The notes under the pieces were generated by a model. It had not been told where the DNA came from and searched no databases. It saw only the letters and a list, made by a program, of their open reading frames with translations. This document shows, one piece after another, positions 1 to 8,837 of a DNA stretch of 64,000 nucleotides. Source of the stretch: Leclercia adecarboxylata (lineage in GTDB: Bacteria > Pseudomonadota > Gammaproteobacteria > Enterobacterales > Enterobacteriaceae); contig NZ_CP040889.1 in NCBI RefSeq assembly GCF_006171285.1, positions 4,836,001 to 4,900,000 on the forward strand. The letters are read 5' to 3'. The position numbers and the translations under genes are program-made. Positions within the stretch are counted from its first letter, which is position 1, and the number at the start of each line of letters is the position of its first letter.

Positions 1-226
1 CCAGACCTTCGGTGAGCTCCGGCAGGTCGTCATCAATCTTTTCACGCAGGCGACCAACGGAAAACGCAAAGCCTTCAAACAGACGTTCAACGTAGGGATC
101 GGGGGTGCCTGCTTTATCCAGGTCCAGCATTGCTGCCCGGTCGGGGTGTGTCTGAGCAAATTCTTTTGCCGCTTCGCGCAGGTAGCGCATCTCGGCGTCA
201 AAATAACGTAGAGTTAAATCTTCCAT
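1..226 (-). CDS. tssF: T6SS baseplate subunit TssF, N-terminal part (runs off left edge)
   Basis: The minus-strand frame starts at ATG 226-224 and stays open to the window edge, giving 75 residues. They begin MEDLTLRYFDAEMRYLREAA and continue with HPDRAAML and DPYVERLFEGFAF, which is the conserved opening of TssF (VasA/ImpG family), a baseplate wedge protein that works with TssG, TssE and TssK. It lies 40 bp downstream of tssA in the same direction, as expected in this cluster type. The rest of the gene, and presumably tssG, tssJ and tssE, lie outside the window. Confidence 0.9.
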   Translation of the reverse strand, partial: MEDLTLRYFDAEMRYLREAAKEFAQTHPDRAAMLDLDKAGTPDPYVERLFEGFAFSVGRLREKIDDDLPELTEGL

Positions 227-266
227 TCAATTTCTTAATGTTCAGAGAAAGGAGGGATGGAGGAGA

Positions 267-1841
267 TCAACCGCAGAGCACTGCGGCTTTCACCGGATCG
301 ATCGCAATCAACCCAGCCAAAAGATTTTCCATTTCCGGATTGAGGTGTTTTTTATCGGCTTCGCTACGCCCGGCCTTCGTTCTCAGCAGTTTGAGCCGGC
401 GGGCCTTCACTTCAAACAGCAGTTCTGGCTCCCAATCCGTAATCGTATAAACCGCGGCACTGCTGTCCAGCTCGCGCAGCAGGTGCAAAGCCAACTCATT
501 TTTTCCCGTCTGCTCGGCAATTCGAGCCATCAGCAAGCGCACCATCCAGCGGCTGCGTGATGTCGTGATGCCCGGACGCGCCTGCAGCCATGCCAGAGCC
601 GCTTCGGGCCCCTCGCTGTCCGCAAGTGTGAGCGCCTCAGGCTCCAGCTGTAGTACATCATTATCACTGGTAGCAGCAGAACTGACTCTGTGCTCCTCGC
701 CCCATCCCACCTGATTGTCCAGCACTTGCTGTTGGATCCAGTTCAGGGTCACGTCATCGGCAAAGGGTGTGCCGTCGTTAAAAGCCAGTGTTTCCAGTCC
801 AGACAGACGCGAAAGCAGCCCTTTAAGGTCAGCATGCACAATGGCTGCTTCATTTTCCTGGCCGGACTTCATCAGGGCCTGATGCAGATACCACTGAACG
901 TCCAGCCACAAGTGGTTGGCGCCACGGGACAACAGACTGTCAGCCTCTTCCATCAGTTCACGCCAGCTCTGTTGCAGGTACAGGCGTTTTAGCTGTGCTC
1001 GCTGATCCGGCTTCGGCGGTTCAATGCGGGTTTTACCGTCCGCCTGGAGTGGCGGTAACTGATGAAGAGTGTCATGCCGGAGATTTTTTATCAGACGGTG
1101 GGCGGACAACCAACCGTCTGGCTGGTTTCGCAGGTAATCAGCCAGTACCCGTGCCTGTGATAAAAGCTCCTGACCTGAAGCAATCCCCGTGAGCGATGGC
1201 ACGCTGGCGTACGAAGCAGCAAGATGACTGGTATCGCTGACGTTCTGCGGTACTACTGCATCCGGACCGCCGGATTTTTGCAAGCGGGATTCCAGTGCGG
1301 TATACAACGCAGCCGGTAAGGCCATGTTCGCCCCCTGCTCCAGCAGCAATAGAGCGCCAGCGATACGCACGGTGGCGGCATTATTGACTTCCGGATACCG
1401 AGACAGGCTGTCGAGCATTCGTGAACTTGCAAGCCACTCCATAGCCCCCTGCCGACTACGCTCGCGTTGTGGATGAAGCTGCGAATGAAAACGTTGTATT
1501 AACGCAGCCAGGAGTTCAAGCCCGTCCGCCATCCCTGTCTCGCCGTTACGGTGTAGTTGCGCCCAGGCATAATACGAAGCAACGCGGATATCTTTGGTTA
1601 CCGTGGTAAGGAGTTTTTCAGCTAGCTGGCAGACGAGTTCAGTATCTGCCCCTGAAAGCTTATTCACCTCCTCACGCATCTGCTGAAAATCATCATCGTA
1701 TCCGGGGTCGTCACCCGTCGGGTTAGCTGCGGATAACGGTAACAACCAGTTTTCCCACTGCGCCAGCCGCCGTTGCGCCTGTTCGGCAAGATTTGTCTGC
1801 TCTACCTGACAGGCTGCCAGCAATGTCTGCAGGTTTGCCAT
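267..1841 (-). CDS. tssA: T6SS protein TssA (ImpA_N / VasJ type)
   Basis: This 524-residue cytosolic protein has an ImpA_N domain in its first third. The segment LPLSAANPTGDDPGYDDDFQ, followed by helical repeats, matches the family start. The C-terminal half is all-helical like VasJ-type TssA proteins. TssA is recruited to the membrane complex and baseplate and caps the growing TssB/TssC sheath in long-form members. Its start codon overlaps the tssM stop (TAATG), so the two are translationally coupled. The family assignment is sure; the exact TssA subclass is inferred from length and position only. Confidence 0.9.
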   Translation of the reverse strand: MANLQTLLAACQVEQTNLAEQAQRRLAQWENWLLPLSAANPTGDDPGYDDDFQQMREEVNKLSGADTELVCQLAEKLLTTVTKDIRVASYYAWAQLHRNGETGMADGLELLAALIQRFHSQLHPQRERSRQGAMEWLASSRMLDSLSRYPEVNNAATVRIAGALLLLEQGANMALPAALYTALESRLQKSGGPDAVVPQNVSDTSHLAASYASVPSLTGIASGQELLSQARVLADYLRNQPDGWLSAHRLIKNLRHDTLHQLPPLQADGKTRIEPPKPDQRAQLKRLYLQQSWRELMEEADSLLSRGANHLWLDVQWYLHQALMKSGQENEAAIVHADLKGLLSRLSGLETLAFNDGTPFADDVTLNWIQQQVLDNQVGWGEEHRVSSAATSDNDVLQLEPEALTLADSEGPEAALAWLQARPGITTSRSRWMVRLLMARIAEQTGKNELALHLLRELDSSAAVYTITDWEPELLFEVKARRLKLLRTKAGRSEADKKHLNPEMENLLAGLIAIDPVKAAVLCG

Positions 1842-4800
1842 TAGTTAGTCTCTCCTTCATAGTCAATCACGCTGTCATCAATCTCTGCTTCTTGCGCTGC
1901 ATTGATGTTAAATATCGTCTCCGGAAGCGTGAAGTTACGTAATTTCAACAGCGCCAGTGGTCCTTCACCCGCCTCAGTGCGCAGCGTGTAGTTTAGTGGC
2001 CTACCGTCCTGTGCTTTCCAGTTCAGACTCCAGCTGCTGCCCGTTCCTGAATAGGCGCTGACTACCGCCTTGTCGAGTAACCGTATCCAGCCCCAGGCTC
2101 CGGACATATCGGCATATTGCCGTGTTCCTGCCTGGGTGCTTACCCAACTTAAAGATGCCCCTGGCGCTTCGGTATCAGCAGGCCAGTTAAACCGCTTCCA
2201 GGCGGGCATCTGATTCATATAATTGAGTTTCTGACTGTCAATCACCAGCATGGTCTGCATAATGCCATCCGCAGTGCCGGGACGGAGTTCAAAGGACAGC
2301 CCGGCGTCCCCATTGGTGAACACGACATCGGATATGTGGCTCAAGGTGTCTACTGCCCGCAAAAAAGCCGGGTTAAACGTCAGCCCCTGTGTGTTGATGC
2401 TGTCCGGCACCCAATGACTTCCCTCCTTGTGAAGGACACCATTCAACCGGGTTTGTAAAAAGCGGGTAATGCGCCCGGAATCGGCATTGAGGTATTTCGC
2501 CAGCAGCGGCAGAGAGACTTCGCTGTTGACGTCCTTAAACGGATATCGTCCGCCAAAAGCACTGTTCCAGTCATCCACAACCGCGCTGCGCCACTGTGCA
2601 TTAAGACTTTCCGCCGCCGGCATCAGTACCTGCTGCCAGGCCTGCTCCATCGGACGGACAAACATCGTCTGCCCGAACCCACTCCACTCCTGCCCCAACC
2701 CAGCCGCTACCAGACTGCCGTAATCACGGGTTTCTGTTAGATCCACCGCCTTGCCCTGGAACACTGTCTGGGCCAGCGCCTGGGTCATCGCCTGTGGGTC
2801 AGTCGCGTTGGTCACTTGTTGCAGGCGCAGACGCACCTGAGTGACGCGGGTCAGGAAGGTCTGAAGATTAAGGCTGCTGGTGCGTGCCCCACCGTCACGG
2901 TTGTCCATGAGAGCTAACACCGGACCAAAGGTGGCATCCAGGGGGCCGTGTTTGCCTCCATTCTGGTCAATGGCTGGTTGTACATCTCTGCCAAGTATAT
3001 TTCGCGCTGATTTTACTAACGAATCAGCTATTGCCTCACCGGTCTGCCCGGTGCGCCCCTGAATACTCAAAGTGTTCATTAGCGCAACCAGAGGTGATTG
3101 CCGAACATCCGCCATCAGGGTTAACTGGTCTATGGCATCGGAAAGGGTTACAGCTTTCTGCCAGCGCAGACTGTTGAGAAAATCCAACCATGCACCGCTG
3201 TAATCCGCGAAATAACGCATCGTCAGACTTTGTTTCAGTACCTCTGGTGAGACCTGCTGCGCGGAGGGTTGCTGGCTGTCGCTCAGCACCCAGTCCATTT
3301 CATCCCGGCGCTCTTTCACCACCTTATCGATGGCAGGCTGTACTGCCTCCTCCCAGGCCTGTCGGGTGAACATCCCTGGTACAATCTCATTAGTGATAAA
3401 AAGACGCGAGGCCTCCGTGTCGCCCGTCATATCTGTCAGGCGCATATCTGAATACTGGTTCGCCACCTGTGCAAGCATCTTTTGATAAAGGGTAGACTCG
3501 CTGTTGCGCCTCCCCATTTGGTTTATCAACAGAGTACGCGTCTGGTTGATTAGCAAATCGTCAGCATGCAGACGCCAATGTGGATGCGATGCCAGAGTTG
3601 AGCCGTAAAATGTAAGGAGAGACGGGCCGATGCCCTGCCAGACGCCGTCAGCCACCCCAGAACGTTGCGGCCAGTCGCGCATCAGCGTGGCGGAGAACCA
3701 CGCGCCGTTCATTCTTTCCGGACGGGCGAGCATCAAATAAAGTTTTAACTGGTCGTAAGCCGTTTTTGCTCGCCGTTCACGCAGCGGGCTATCGGGTGGA
3801 AGCTGCACAAACGCGTTCAGGTGCTGTAAGAGATGCTTCGCGGCGGCATCACGAAGCATCGGCTGAGCCATTTCTCCGTAACGCGGGAGGAGTGCTGCCA
3901 GCAGGTTATCGTTCTGGCTGAGACCACTACGGGCGAACCAGGGCGCACCGTGCTGTGAGCGGTACGTCAGCTGTGAAAGCATTTTTTGCAGTTCACCGAG
4001 AGCCTGCAGGCGGGTTTCCGGTGATTGTTTTTCTGTCGAGGCCTTCAGCACCTGCTCCTGCGCGCTCACGGCCAGACTGCGGTTGGCAAGGAAAGATACC
4101 GTCATTACCGCTCCCCATAGCATCAGCAATATTGCGGCCGCAACATACATTCCTCTTAGCCAGCTAAATCCAGGACGCGAAGGACGAAGTCTGGAGGGCA
4201 ACTCCAGCACAGAATCTGGGAGTACCTGCCAGCGATTATCCATACCCCAGCGATGTTTCACGCTGCGAATGCCGCCGACAGTTGACGGGCTGAAGACCAC
4301 ACCCGCTAGCGGCAACGGGCGATACGGACTGAGCATTGCGGACAGTGGTCCGGAGATGTCAGAAAGATTGCGAGTGAGACGATCGGCAAGTGACAACAGA
4401 AAATGATGTTGCGGTGAGCCGCAGACCTGCTGGATACCCTGCGCAATAAGCTTCGGTACCAGAGCCTGTACCTGCGCGGCCAGTCTGTCAGGACTGCATC
4501 CTGCGGGCAGGAGACAGCCTACCGGCTGGGTGACTCTTTCAGCGTCATCAGGGCTCTGCTGCAGTGACCAGACATACAGTGGCAGTCGCCAGCCAAGGCA
4601 TTCATAGCGTGCGCTGATAGCACGGGAAAAAGCGTCCAGCGCATCGTCGTTGAGCGTGGCCGAGGATTTCCCGGTCAGGCTATTTGTCACCCAGACTACC
4701 CCGTCAGCGGGCCGATAACGCAGCCGACGTAGCGCCGTGAGCCAGGCCTTGTCCTCAGGCTGTGCAGGGTCGCCGCCCCAGAGAAGTAAAGTCCCCTGGA

Positions 4801-5233
4801 CTTCCTGCCAGTATTGTTCCGTCAACCCGGGCGTTAGCTGCTCCACGTCACTGACGTGGCCGGTGACCAGCAGAATGCGAACTTTGCGTCCCCAAAACCG
4901 GCCATGTTGATGGCGCAATGCCTGGCGAATATCCGCAACAGTAACGTTACGCGGTGGGGTTTGTACCAGACGGGATTCATCGTCGGGCAAAGCGTTTTCC
5001 TGGCGGGCCTGGCGACGATGGGCCAGCTCCCGTACGAATTTTTTTATGACCGGCAGGTAGCGGATAAAAGCCAGCCCCAGACAGAGGATCACCAGGGTCA
5101 GGATCTGCCCGTTGCGTGTTTCTATACCAAAACGAGTTCCATACCGAGAAATCAGCCACCACAAAGCCGTCACGCTGGCAAGTACCACCCCGACCCGCCC
5201 AAAACGGCCAAACAGACTACCCGTTGTGTTCAT
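1841..5233 (-). CDS. tssM: T6SS membrane-complex protein TssM (IcmF family) lacking a Walker A motif
   Basis: This 1130-residue inner-membrane protein anchors the T6SS membrane complex with TssL and TssJ. Two hydrophobic segments lie in the first 65 residues and a third near residue 365; the large remainder is periplasmic. The ATG at 5233 is preferred over a GTG six bases upstream because AGGA sits seven bases before it. Many TssM proteins carry GxxGxGKT and a DTAGR Walker B in the cytosolic domain. Here the equivalent stretch reads ILLVTGHVSDVEQL and no GKT/S is present, so nucleotide binding looks lost. It overlaps the upstream gene by 17 bp. Confidence 0.93.
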   Translation of the reverse strand: MNTTGSLFGRFGRVGVVLASVTALWWLISRYGTRFGIETRNGQILTLVILCLGLAFIRYLPVIKKFVRELAHRRQARQENALPDDESRLVQTPPRNVTVADIRQALRHQHGRFWGRKVRILLVTGHVSDVEQLTPGLTEQYWQEVQGTLLLWGGDPAQPEDKAWLTALRRLRYRPADGVVWVTNSLTGKSSATLNDDALDAFSRAISARYECLGWRLPLYVWSLQQSPDDAERVTQPVGCLLPAGCSPDRLAAQVQALVPKLIAQGIQQVCGSPQHHFLLSLADRLTRNLSDISGPLSAMLSPYRPLPLAGVVFSPSTVGGIRSVKHRWGMDNRWQVLPDSVLELPSRLRPSRPGFSWLRGMYVAAAILLMLWGAVMTVSFLANRSLAVSAQEQVLKASTEKQSPETRLQALGELQKMLSQLTYRSQHGAPWFARSGLSQNDNLLAALLPRYGEMAQPMLRDAAAKHLLQHLNAFVQLPPDSPLRERRAKTAYDQLKLYLMLARPERMNGAWFSATLMRDWPQRSGVADGVWQGIGPSLLTFYGSTLASHPHWRLHADDLLINQTRTLLINQMGRRNSESTLYQKMLAQVANQYSDMRLTDMTGDTEASRLFITNEIVPGMFTRQAWEEAVQPAIDKVVKERRDEMDWVLSDSQQPSAQQVSPEVLKQSLTMRYFADYSGAWLDFLNSLRWQKAVTLSDAIDQLTLMADVRQSPLVALMNTLSIQGRTGQTGEAIADSLVKSARNILGRDVQPAIDQNGGKHGPLDATFGPVLALMDNRDGGARTSSLNLQTFLTRVTQVRLRLQQVTNATDPQAMTQALAQTVFQGKAVDLTETRDYGSLVAAGLGQEWSGFGQTMFVRPMEQAWQQVLMPAAESLNAQWRSAVVDDWNSAFGGRYPFKDVNSEVSLPLLAKYLNADSGRITRFLQTRLNGVLHKEGSHWVPDSINTQGLTFNPAFLRAVDTLSHISDVVFTNGDAGLSFELRPGTADGIMQTMLVIDSQKLNYMNQMPAWKRFNWPADTEAPGASLSWVSTQAGTRQYADMSGAWGWIRLLDKAVVSAYSGTGSSWSLNWKAQDGRPLNYTLRTEAGEGPLALLKLRNFTLPETIFNINAAQEAEIDDSVIDYEGETN

Positions 5234-6374
5234 TTTCACTTCCTGATGTGACGGTGCTGATAAAGCGTTCTTCTCCGGAAGAGAACAACGTCAGAAGAGA
5301 GGTATTACTCAGGCGGACCAGGTCGGCTGCCAGGGCTGTCAGTAACCACGGGGCTGCGGGGCCTGGAATACCACACCATTTTTCCAGCAGCAGGCGTCCG
5401 GCAGGATCCCACCCGGCGCCATGCTTGATCCCGATGGTCATTAGCGGTGCGGCTATCGTTTCCCAGCTGCAGCTATCGCCCAGCACACGGGCAGTACGAC
5501 AGGCAATCGTCTGGGTTTCGAGAAACAGTGTGAGATCTTCGTCAAATTTGTTCAGATCGAGCGGCATTGGCCGCAGCAGCCGTGCCGGGTGCGGCAGGAC
5601 GTATTTTCGTGCCACATCGTCGCTGGTCAGCAGCAGCGCGGCCAGCCCGTCAGAGTATGCGTCACCACCACACAGCTGCATTACGAGGATTAGATCAACG
5701 GTCAGGACGGGTAGCTTCAGACGTTCCTCGACCCATGCCATGGAAAAAGCTGGCGTGATGGTGATGTCATCCGGAATGGCGCGGTCTGGGAACAGAGATG
5801 CCCAGACACTGGTAAAGGACGCTGACAGCCCGGCGTCGGGCAGATCGGTTACCAGGGTTACTTTTACCGGAAGTTCCGAAGGCAACTGATATAGCGCATC
5901 CTTTATGCCTTTAAGCAGTTCGCGCAGGGATTGATCGGCCGGATAATTACTGGCAGGGAGATAATCGATTTTTCTGGCAAGACCGTACTGCTGCGGAAAG
6001 TTATTATGAAGGCATCCTACGGTGATCGAATCGGGTAAAAAAATAGAACTACCGGCAATCGCAAGATATCGTTCGGCCCAGGTTTGCCACTGTTTCTGTG
6101 CATGGTCAGCCTCTTTTTTCAGAAAGTTATGCTTATCTACTTCTTTACCCCACAACCAGCCTCTCAGGCAGAGTAAAAACAGCCAGATCCCTGACGGGGC
6201 GAGGGAAAGAATCCAGACATTGAATACCATGAGCTCTTTCACTATGCCTGAGGCGTGGACCATGAATAATACAATCCCGATAATTACTGACAAAATACCG
6301 GTCAGAAAACACCACATCATTGATGGTTCCGGGGACAACTCCGTTGTCATTGATTTCGCTCTGTTCCAGCCCAT
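5217..6374 (-). CDS. T6SS-associated membrane protein of unknown function
   Basis: I do not recognise a named domain in this 385-residue protein. Two hydrophobic helices (about residues 20-40 and 49-73) form a hairpin near the N-terminus, followed by about 310 soluble residues with no signal peptide or obvious catalytic motif. The start is supported by AGGAT just upstream of ATG 6374. It sits four bases after the PAAR gene and overlaps tssM, so it belongs to the same transcript. A role at the inner membrane beside TssM, for example as an accessory of the membrane complex, is inference from position and topology only. Confidence 0.7.
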   Translation of the reverse strand: MGWNRAKSMTTELSPEPSMMWCFLTGILSVIIGIVLFMVHASGIVKELMVFNVWILSLAPSGIWLFLLCLRGWLWGKEVDKHNFLKKEADHAQKQWQTWAERYLAIAGSSIFLPDSITVGCLHNNFPQQYGLARKIDYLPASNYPADQSLRELLKGIKDALYQLPSELPVKVTLVTDLPDAGLSASFTSVWASLFPDRAIPDDITITPAFSMAWVEERLKLPVLTVDLILVMQLCGGDAYSDGLAALLLTSDDVARKYVLPHPARLLRPMPLDLNKFDEDLTLFLETQTIACRTARVLGDSCSWETIAAPLMTIGIKHGAGWDPAGRLLLEKWCGIPGPAAPWLLTALAADLVRLSNTSLLTLFSSGEERFISTVTSGSENEHNG

Positions 6375-6377
6375 GGA

Positions 6378-6644
6378 TTATCCTATTGCACATTCCGGAG
6401 CACTGGAGATCACCTGACATCCGCACTGGCATTTACAGCCGTCAACCACAACAGCTTTGCCGTCAGATGACCATTCCGGCGAACCTTCCACAATGGGATT
6501 GGTGCCATGCCCAGGTACAGGGCAACTCATCATATCGCCAATCAGGGCAACTTTTTTATCGTTAACAATCATGGTTGAAGATGCTGAAATAACTTCCCCG
6601 CCATGTGTAGTTTTATCACCGAGTAAAACGAAACCTTTAGACAT
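6378..6644 (-). CDS. PAAR-domain spike-tip protein
   Basis: This 88-residue protein has the PAAR layout: an early GDKTTHGG turn, SPEWSSDGKAVVVDG in the middle and a Cys/His-rich end (CKCQCGC) expected to help bind the metal ion at the tip. PAAR proteins cap the VgrG trimer and may carry effectors. There is no C-terminal toxin extension, so this one is a stand-alone tip. The start at 6644 (MSKGFVLLGDK) is chosen because GGAG lies eight bases upstream; a longer frame to 6677 would add an unlikely leader. It is four bases from the next gene of the operon. Confidence 0.92.
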   Translation of the reverse strand: MSKGFVLLGDKTTHGGEVISASSTMIVNDKKVALIGDMMSCPVPGHGTNPIVEGSPEWSSDGKAVVVDGCKCQCGCQVISSAPECAIG

Positions 6645-6728
6645 AATACGCTCCAACATTAAATATGCTTTAATCATCTATCCTTCAATTAAAAGCAAAC
6701 AGCAAAGGAGTATTTAATTTGTTATCTT

Positions 6729-7283
6729 TTAATTTCTATCATTTAACTTATCACAAGCCATGGGTGATCCTCCCGAACAACTTTTCTGAAACAATAATTT
6801 TGCCTTTTGCTCATCTTTCTCACCTCCCTTCCCATCAGCATACATTACTCCCAAAAAATACTCTGCCGCAGGATCACCCTGTTTTACTGCAAGCTCAAAC
6901 CAGTATCTGGCAGTATTATTATCAACGGGGACACCTTCTCCATTCAAATACATATACCCTAAATTAGATTGAGATATTGCGTTGCCACCTCTTGCCGATT
7001 TCTCGTACCAATACTTAGCTTTGGAATGGTTTTTCCGAACATCCTCACCATTATAATAAATATCACCCAAAGTAAGTTGAGCATCAACATTTCCAAGCCT
7101 TGCTGCTTTTTCATATAATTTTATAGCAGTTATTGTATCTTTCGGGGCCCCAAACCCTGAACTATACATATTAGCCAGAGTATATACTTCATCAGCGTTC
7201 ATTTCCGTGGCCGAATCAATGCTTGTTGGTTGGGAAACACAAGAAGTAGCACCGACAATAAAAAACAAAAACAAAAATCTCAT
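6729..7283 (-). CDS. Sel1-repeat lipoprotein, probable T6SS immunity protein
   Basis: This 184-residue protein has a short signal peptide ending in a lipobox (VGATSC, Cys15), so it should be a lipoprotein. The body has four tandem Sel1-like repeats of about 36 residues with the pattern A..G...A...LG..Y..G and YWYEKSA/YWFELAV. Sel1 lipoproteins serve as periplasmic immunity proteins beside some Tle phospholipase effectors, but no matching effector lies next to it here. It follows the DUF2931 array and precedes PAAR. The coding sequence is AT-richer than the tss genes, suggesting acquisition. The immunity role is inferred from context. Confidence 0.75.
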   Translation of the reverse strand: MRFLFLFFIVGATSCVSQPTSIDSATEMNADEVYTLANMYSSGFGAPKDTITAIKLYEKAARLGNVDAQLTLGDIYYNGEDVRKNHSKAKYWYEKSARGGNAISQSNLGYMYLNGEGVPVDNNTARYWFELAVKQGDPAAEYFLGVMYADGKGGEKDEQKAKLLFQKSCSGGSPMACDKLNDRN

Positions 7284-7402
7284 AATCGACTATTCCTTTA
7301 ATCTTAAATAAATAAAAACAGAAACAAGCGTTCATCTATTCGTTAAGCTCACTGCTATATTGATATCCTGTAACGTTAACAACTGGATTCTTATGCCGAC
7401 TC

Positions 7403-8080
7403 TCACCAGTTGCCGTAGGGATAGGTTTTACCTTCGATAAAAGCTTTTGTCCCTTTCGTGTATCCATAACCATCAGGGAAATCAGTCACTCCTCTACACA
7501 TATCCATTTTGTCGCCTTATACCGTAGTAATTTTGGCATCCGACTGAGGAACCACCGGATTACCGCGGTCTCCCAGCCAGACGCTCACCTTACCCTCAGG
7601 AGCCAGACCAATAATCATGGTTGAACGATAGTAGGTTTCATCCCAGCGGCTGTCTGTATAAGGTGTGGTCATCTGCTCCCACGTACCTTTTTTAAACATT
7701 ATCCGGGTTTCATAACTCTTTTTATCGATAACCGAGTCCCAGCAGAACCGCAGCATCAGGGGCAACGCTTTACCTTTGTTGTAATAGGCCTGTACCCCTC
7801 CCAAGCGATCATTCCAGCGCCCTACGCTGACCTGACTTGGTCTGGTGGTATCAATATACTGGTAGGTAGTTTTGTAACCAGTTCCATCCACTATCAGAGC
7901 CTGTGTAGCCTTTGCGGGCAGCGCTTTGGGATAAATGAAGAGAAACTTCCATTCGTCGTAAGGAAGTTTTATGTAAACCCATTCAGTCTCTCCCGGGGCA
8001 GCAAACGAAGATTTTTCTGCGGTACACCCTGTTACTGACACCAACAACAGTGCAGTCAAAATGATTTTAGCTTTGGTCAT
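7403..8080 (-). pseudogene. DUF2931-type immunity lipoprotein, copy 1, interrupted by an in-frame stop
   Basis: The frame from ATG 8080 encodes a lipoprotein (lipobox SVTGC) matching its two neighbours almost throughout, but a TAA at 7517-7519 ends it after residue 187. The neighbours have a serine codon (TCC) at this place. Past the stop the same frame stays open for 37 more codons, ending YPYGNW at 7403 exactly as in the intact copies, so a single nonsense change is the only visible lesion. Loss of the last 38 residues probably inactivates it, though a truncated product cannot be excluded. Confidence 0.82.
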
Positions 8081-8115
8081 ATTGCCATCATTTACTGTTA
8101 TGCTGATATTGGGTC

Positions 8116-8793
8116 TCACCAGTTGCCGTAGGGGTAGGTTTTACCTTCGATAAATTCTTTAATATCTTGATCATATCCATATGAAAAATCACTTTTAGTC
8201 ACACCTTTGCACATCTCCATTTTGTCACCGGATACCGTGGTAATTTTGGCATCTGACTGAGGAACCACCGGATTACCGCGGTCTCCCAGCCAGACGCTCA
8301 CCTTACCCTCTGGAGCCAGACCAATAATCATGGTTGAACGATAGTAGGTTTCATCCCAGCGGCCGTCTGTATAAGGTGTGGTCATTTGCTCCCAGGTGCC
8401 TTTTTTAAACAATACCAGGGTTTCATAACTCTTTTTATCAATAATCGAGTCCCAGCAGAACCGCAGCATCAGGGGCAACGCTTTACCTTTATTGTAATAG
8501 GCCTGAGTACCCCCCAGATGGTCATTCCAACGCCCTATGCTGACCTGACTTGATCTGGTGGTATCAATATAATGGAAGGTAGTCTTGTAACCGGCTCCAT
8601 CCACCATCAGCGCCTGGGTGGCCAGGGCGGGCAACGCTTTGGGATAAATAAAGAGAAATTTCCATTCGTCGTAAGGCAGTTTTTTGTAGCCCCATTCAGT
8701 CTCTCCCGGGGCAGCAAACGAAGATTTTTCTGCGACACACCCTGTTACTGACACCAACAACAGGGCGGTGAAAATGATTTTAACTCTAGTCAT
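8116..8793 (-). CDS. DUF2931-type lipoprotein, copy 2, probable Tle1 immunity protein
   Basis: This 225-residue lipoprotein has a signal peptide and lipobox SVTGC (Cys19), then a single domain with FLFIYPKALPA, RFCWDSIIDKKSYET and VWLGDRGNPV. I place it in the DUF2931 family, whose members are found beside Tle1-type phospholipases and act as periplasmic immunity (Tli1-like). It is one of three tandem paralogues downstream of a dead Tle1 gene. GGAT lies eight bases before the ATG. The family and lipoprotein nature are visible; the immunity role is inferred from context. Confidence 0.8.
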   Translation of the reverse strand: MTRVKIIFTALLLVSVTGCVAEKSSFAAPGETEWGYKKLPYDEWKFLFIYPKALPALATQALMVDGAGYKTTFHYIDTTRSSQVSIGRWNDHLGGTQAYYNKGKALPLMLRFCWDSIIDKKSYETLVLFKKGTWEQMTTPYTDGRWDETYYRSTMIIGLAPEGKVSVWLGDRGNPVVPQSDAKITTVSGDKMEMCKGVTKSDFSYGYDQDIKEFIEGKTYPYGNW

Positions 8794-8837
8794 ATTGCCA
8801 TCCTGTAGCGTTAATCACTGGACGCTTGTGCTGGCTG

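Noticed and set aside
8081..8119. An upstream extension of DUF2931 copy 1 adding MRPNISITVNDGN.
   Set aside because: The added residues lie in the spacer and over the end of copy 2. The ATG at 8080 gives the lipoprotein signal start shared by all three copies.
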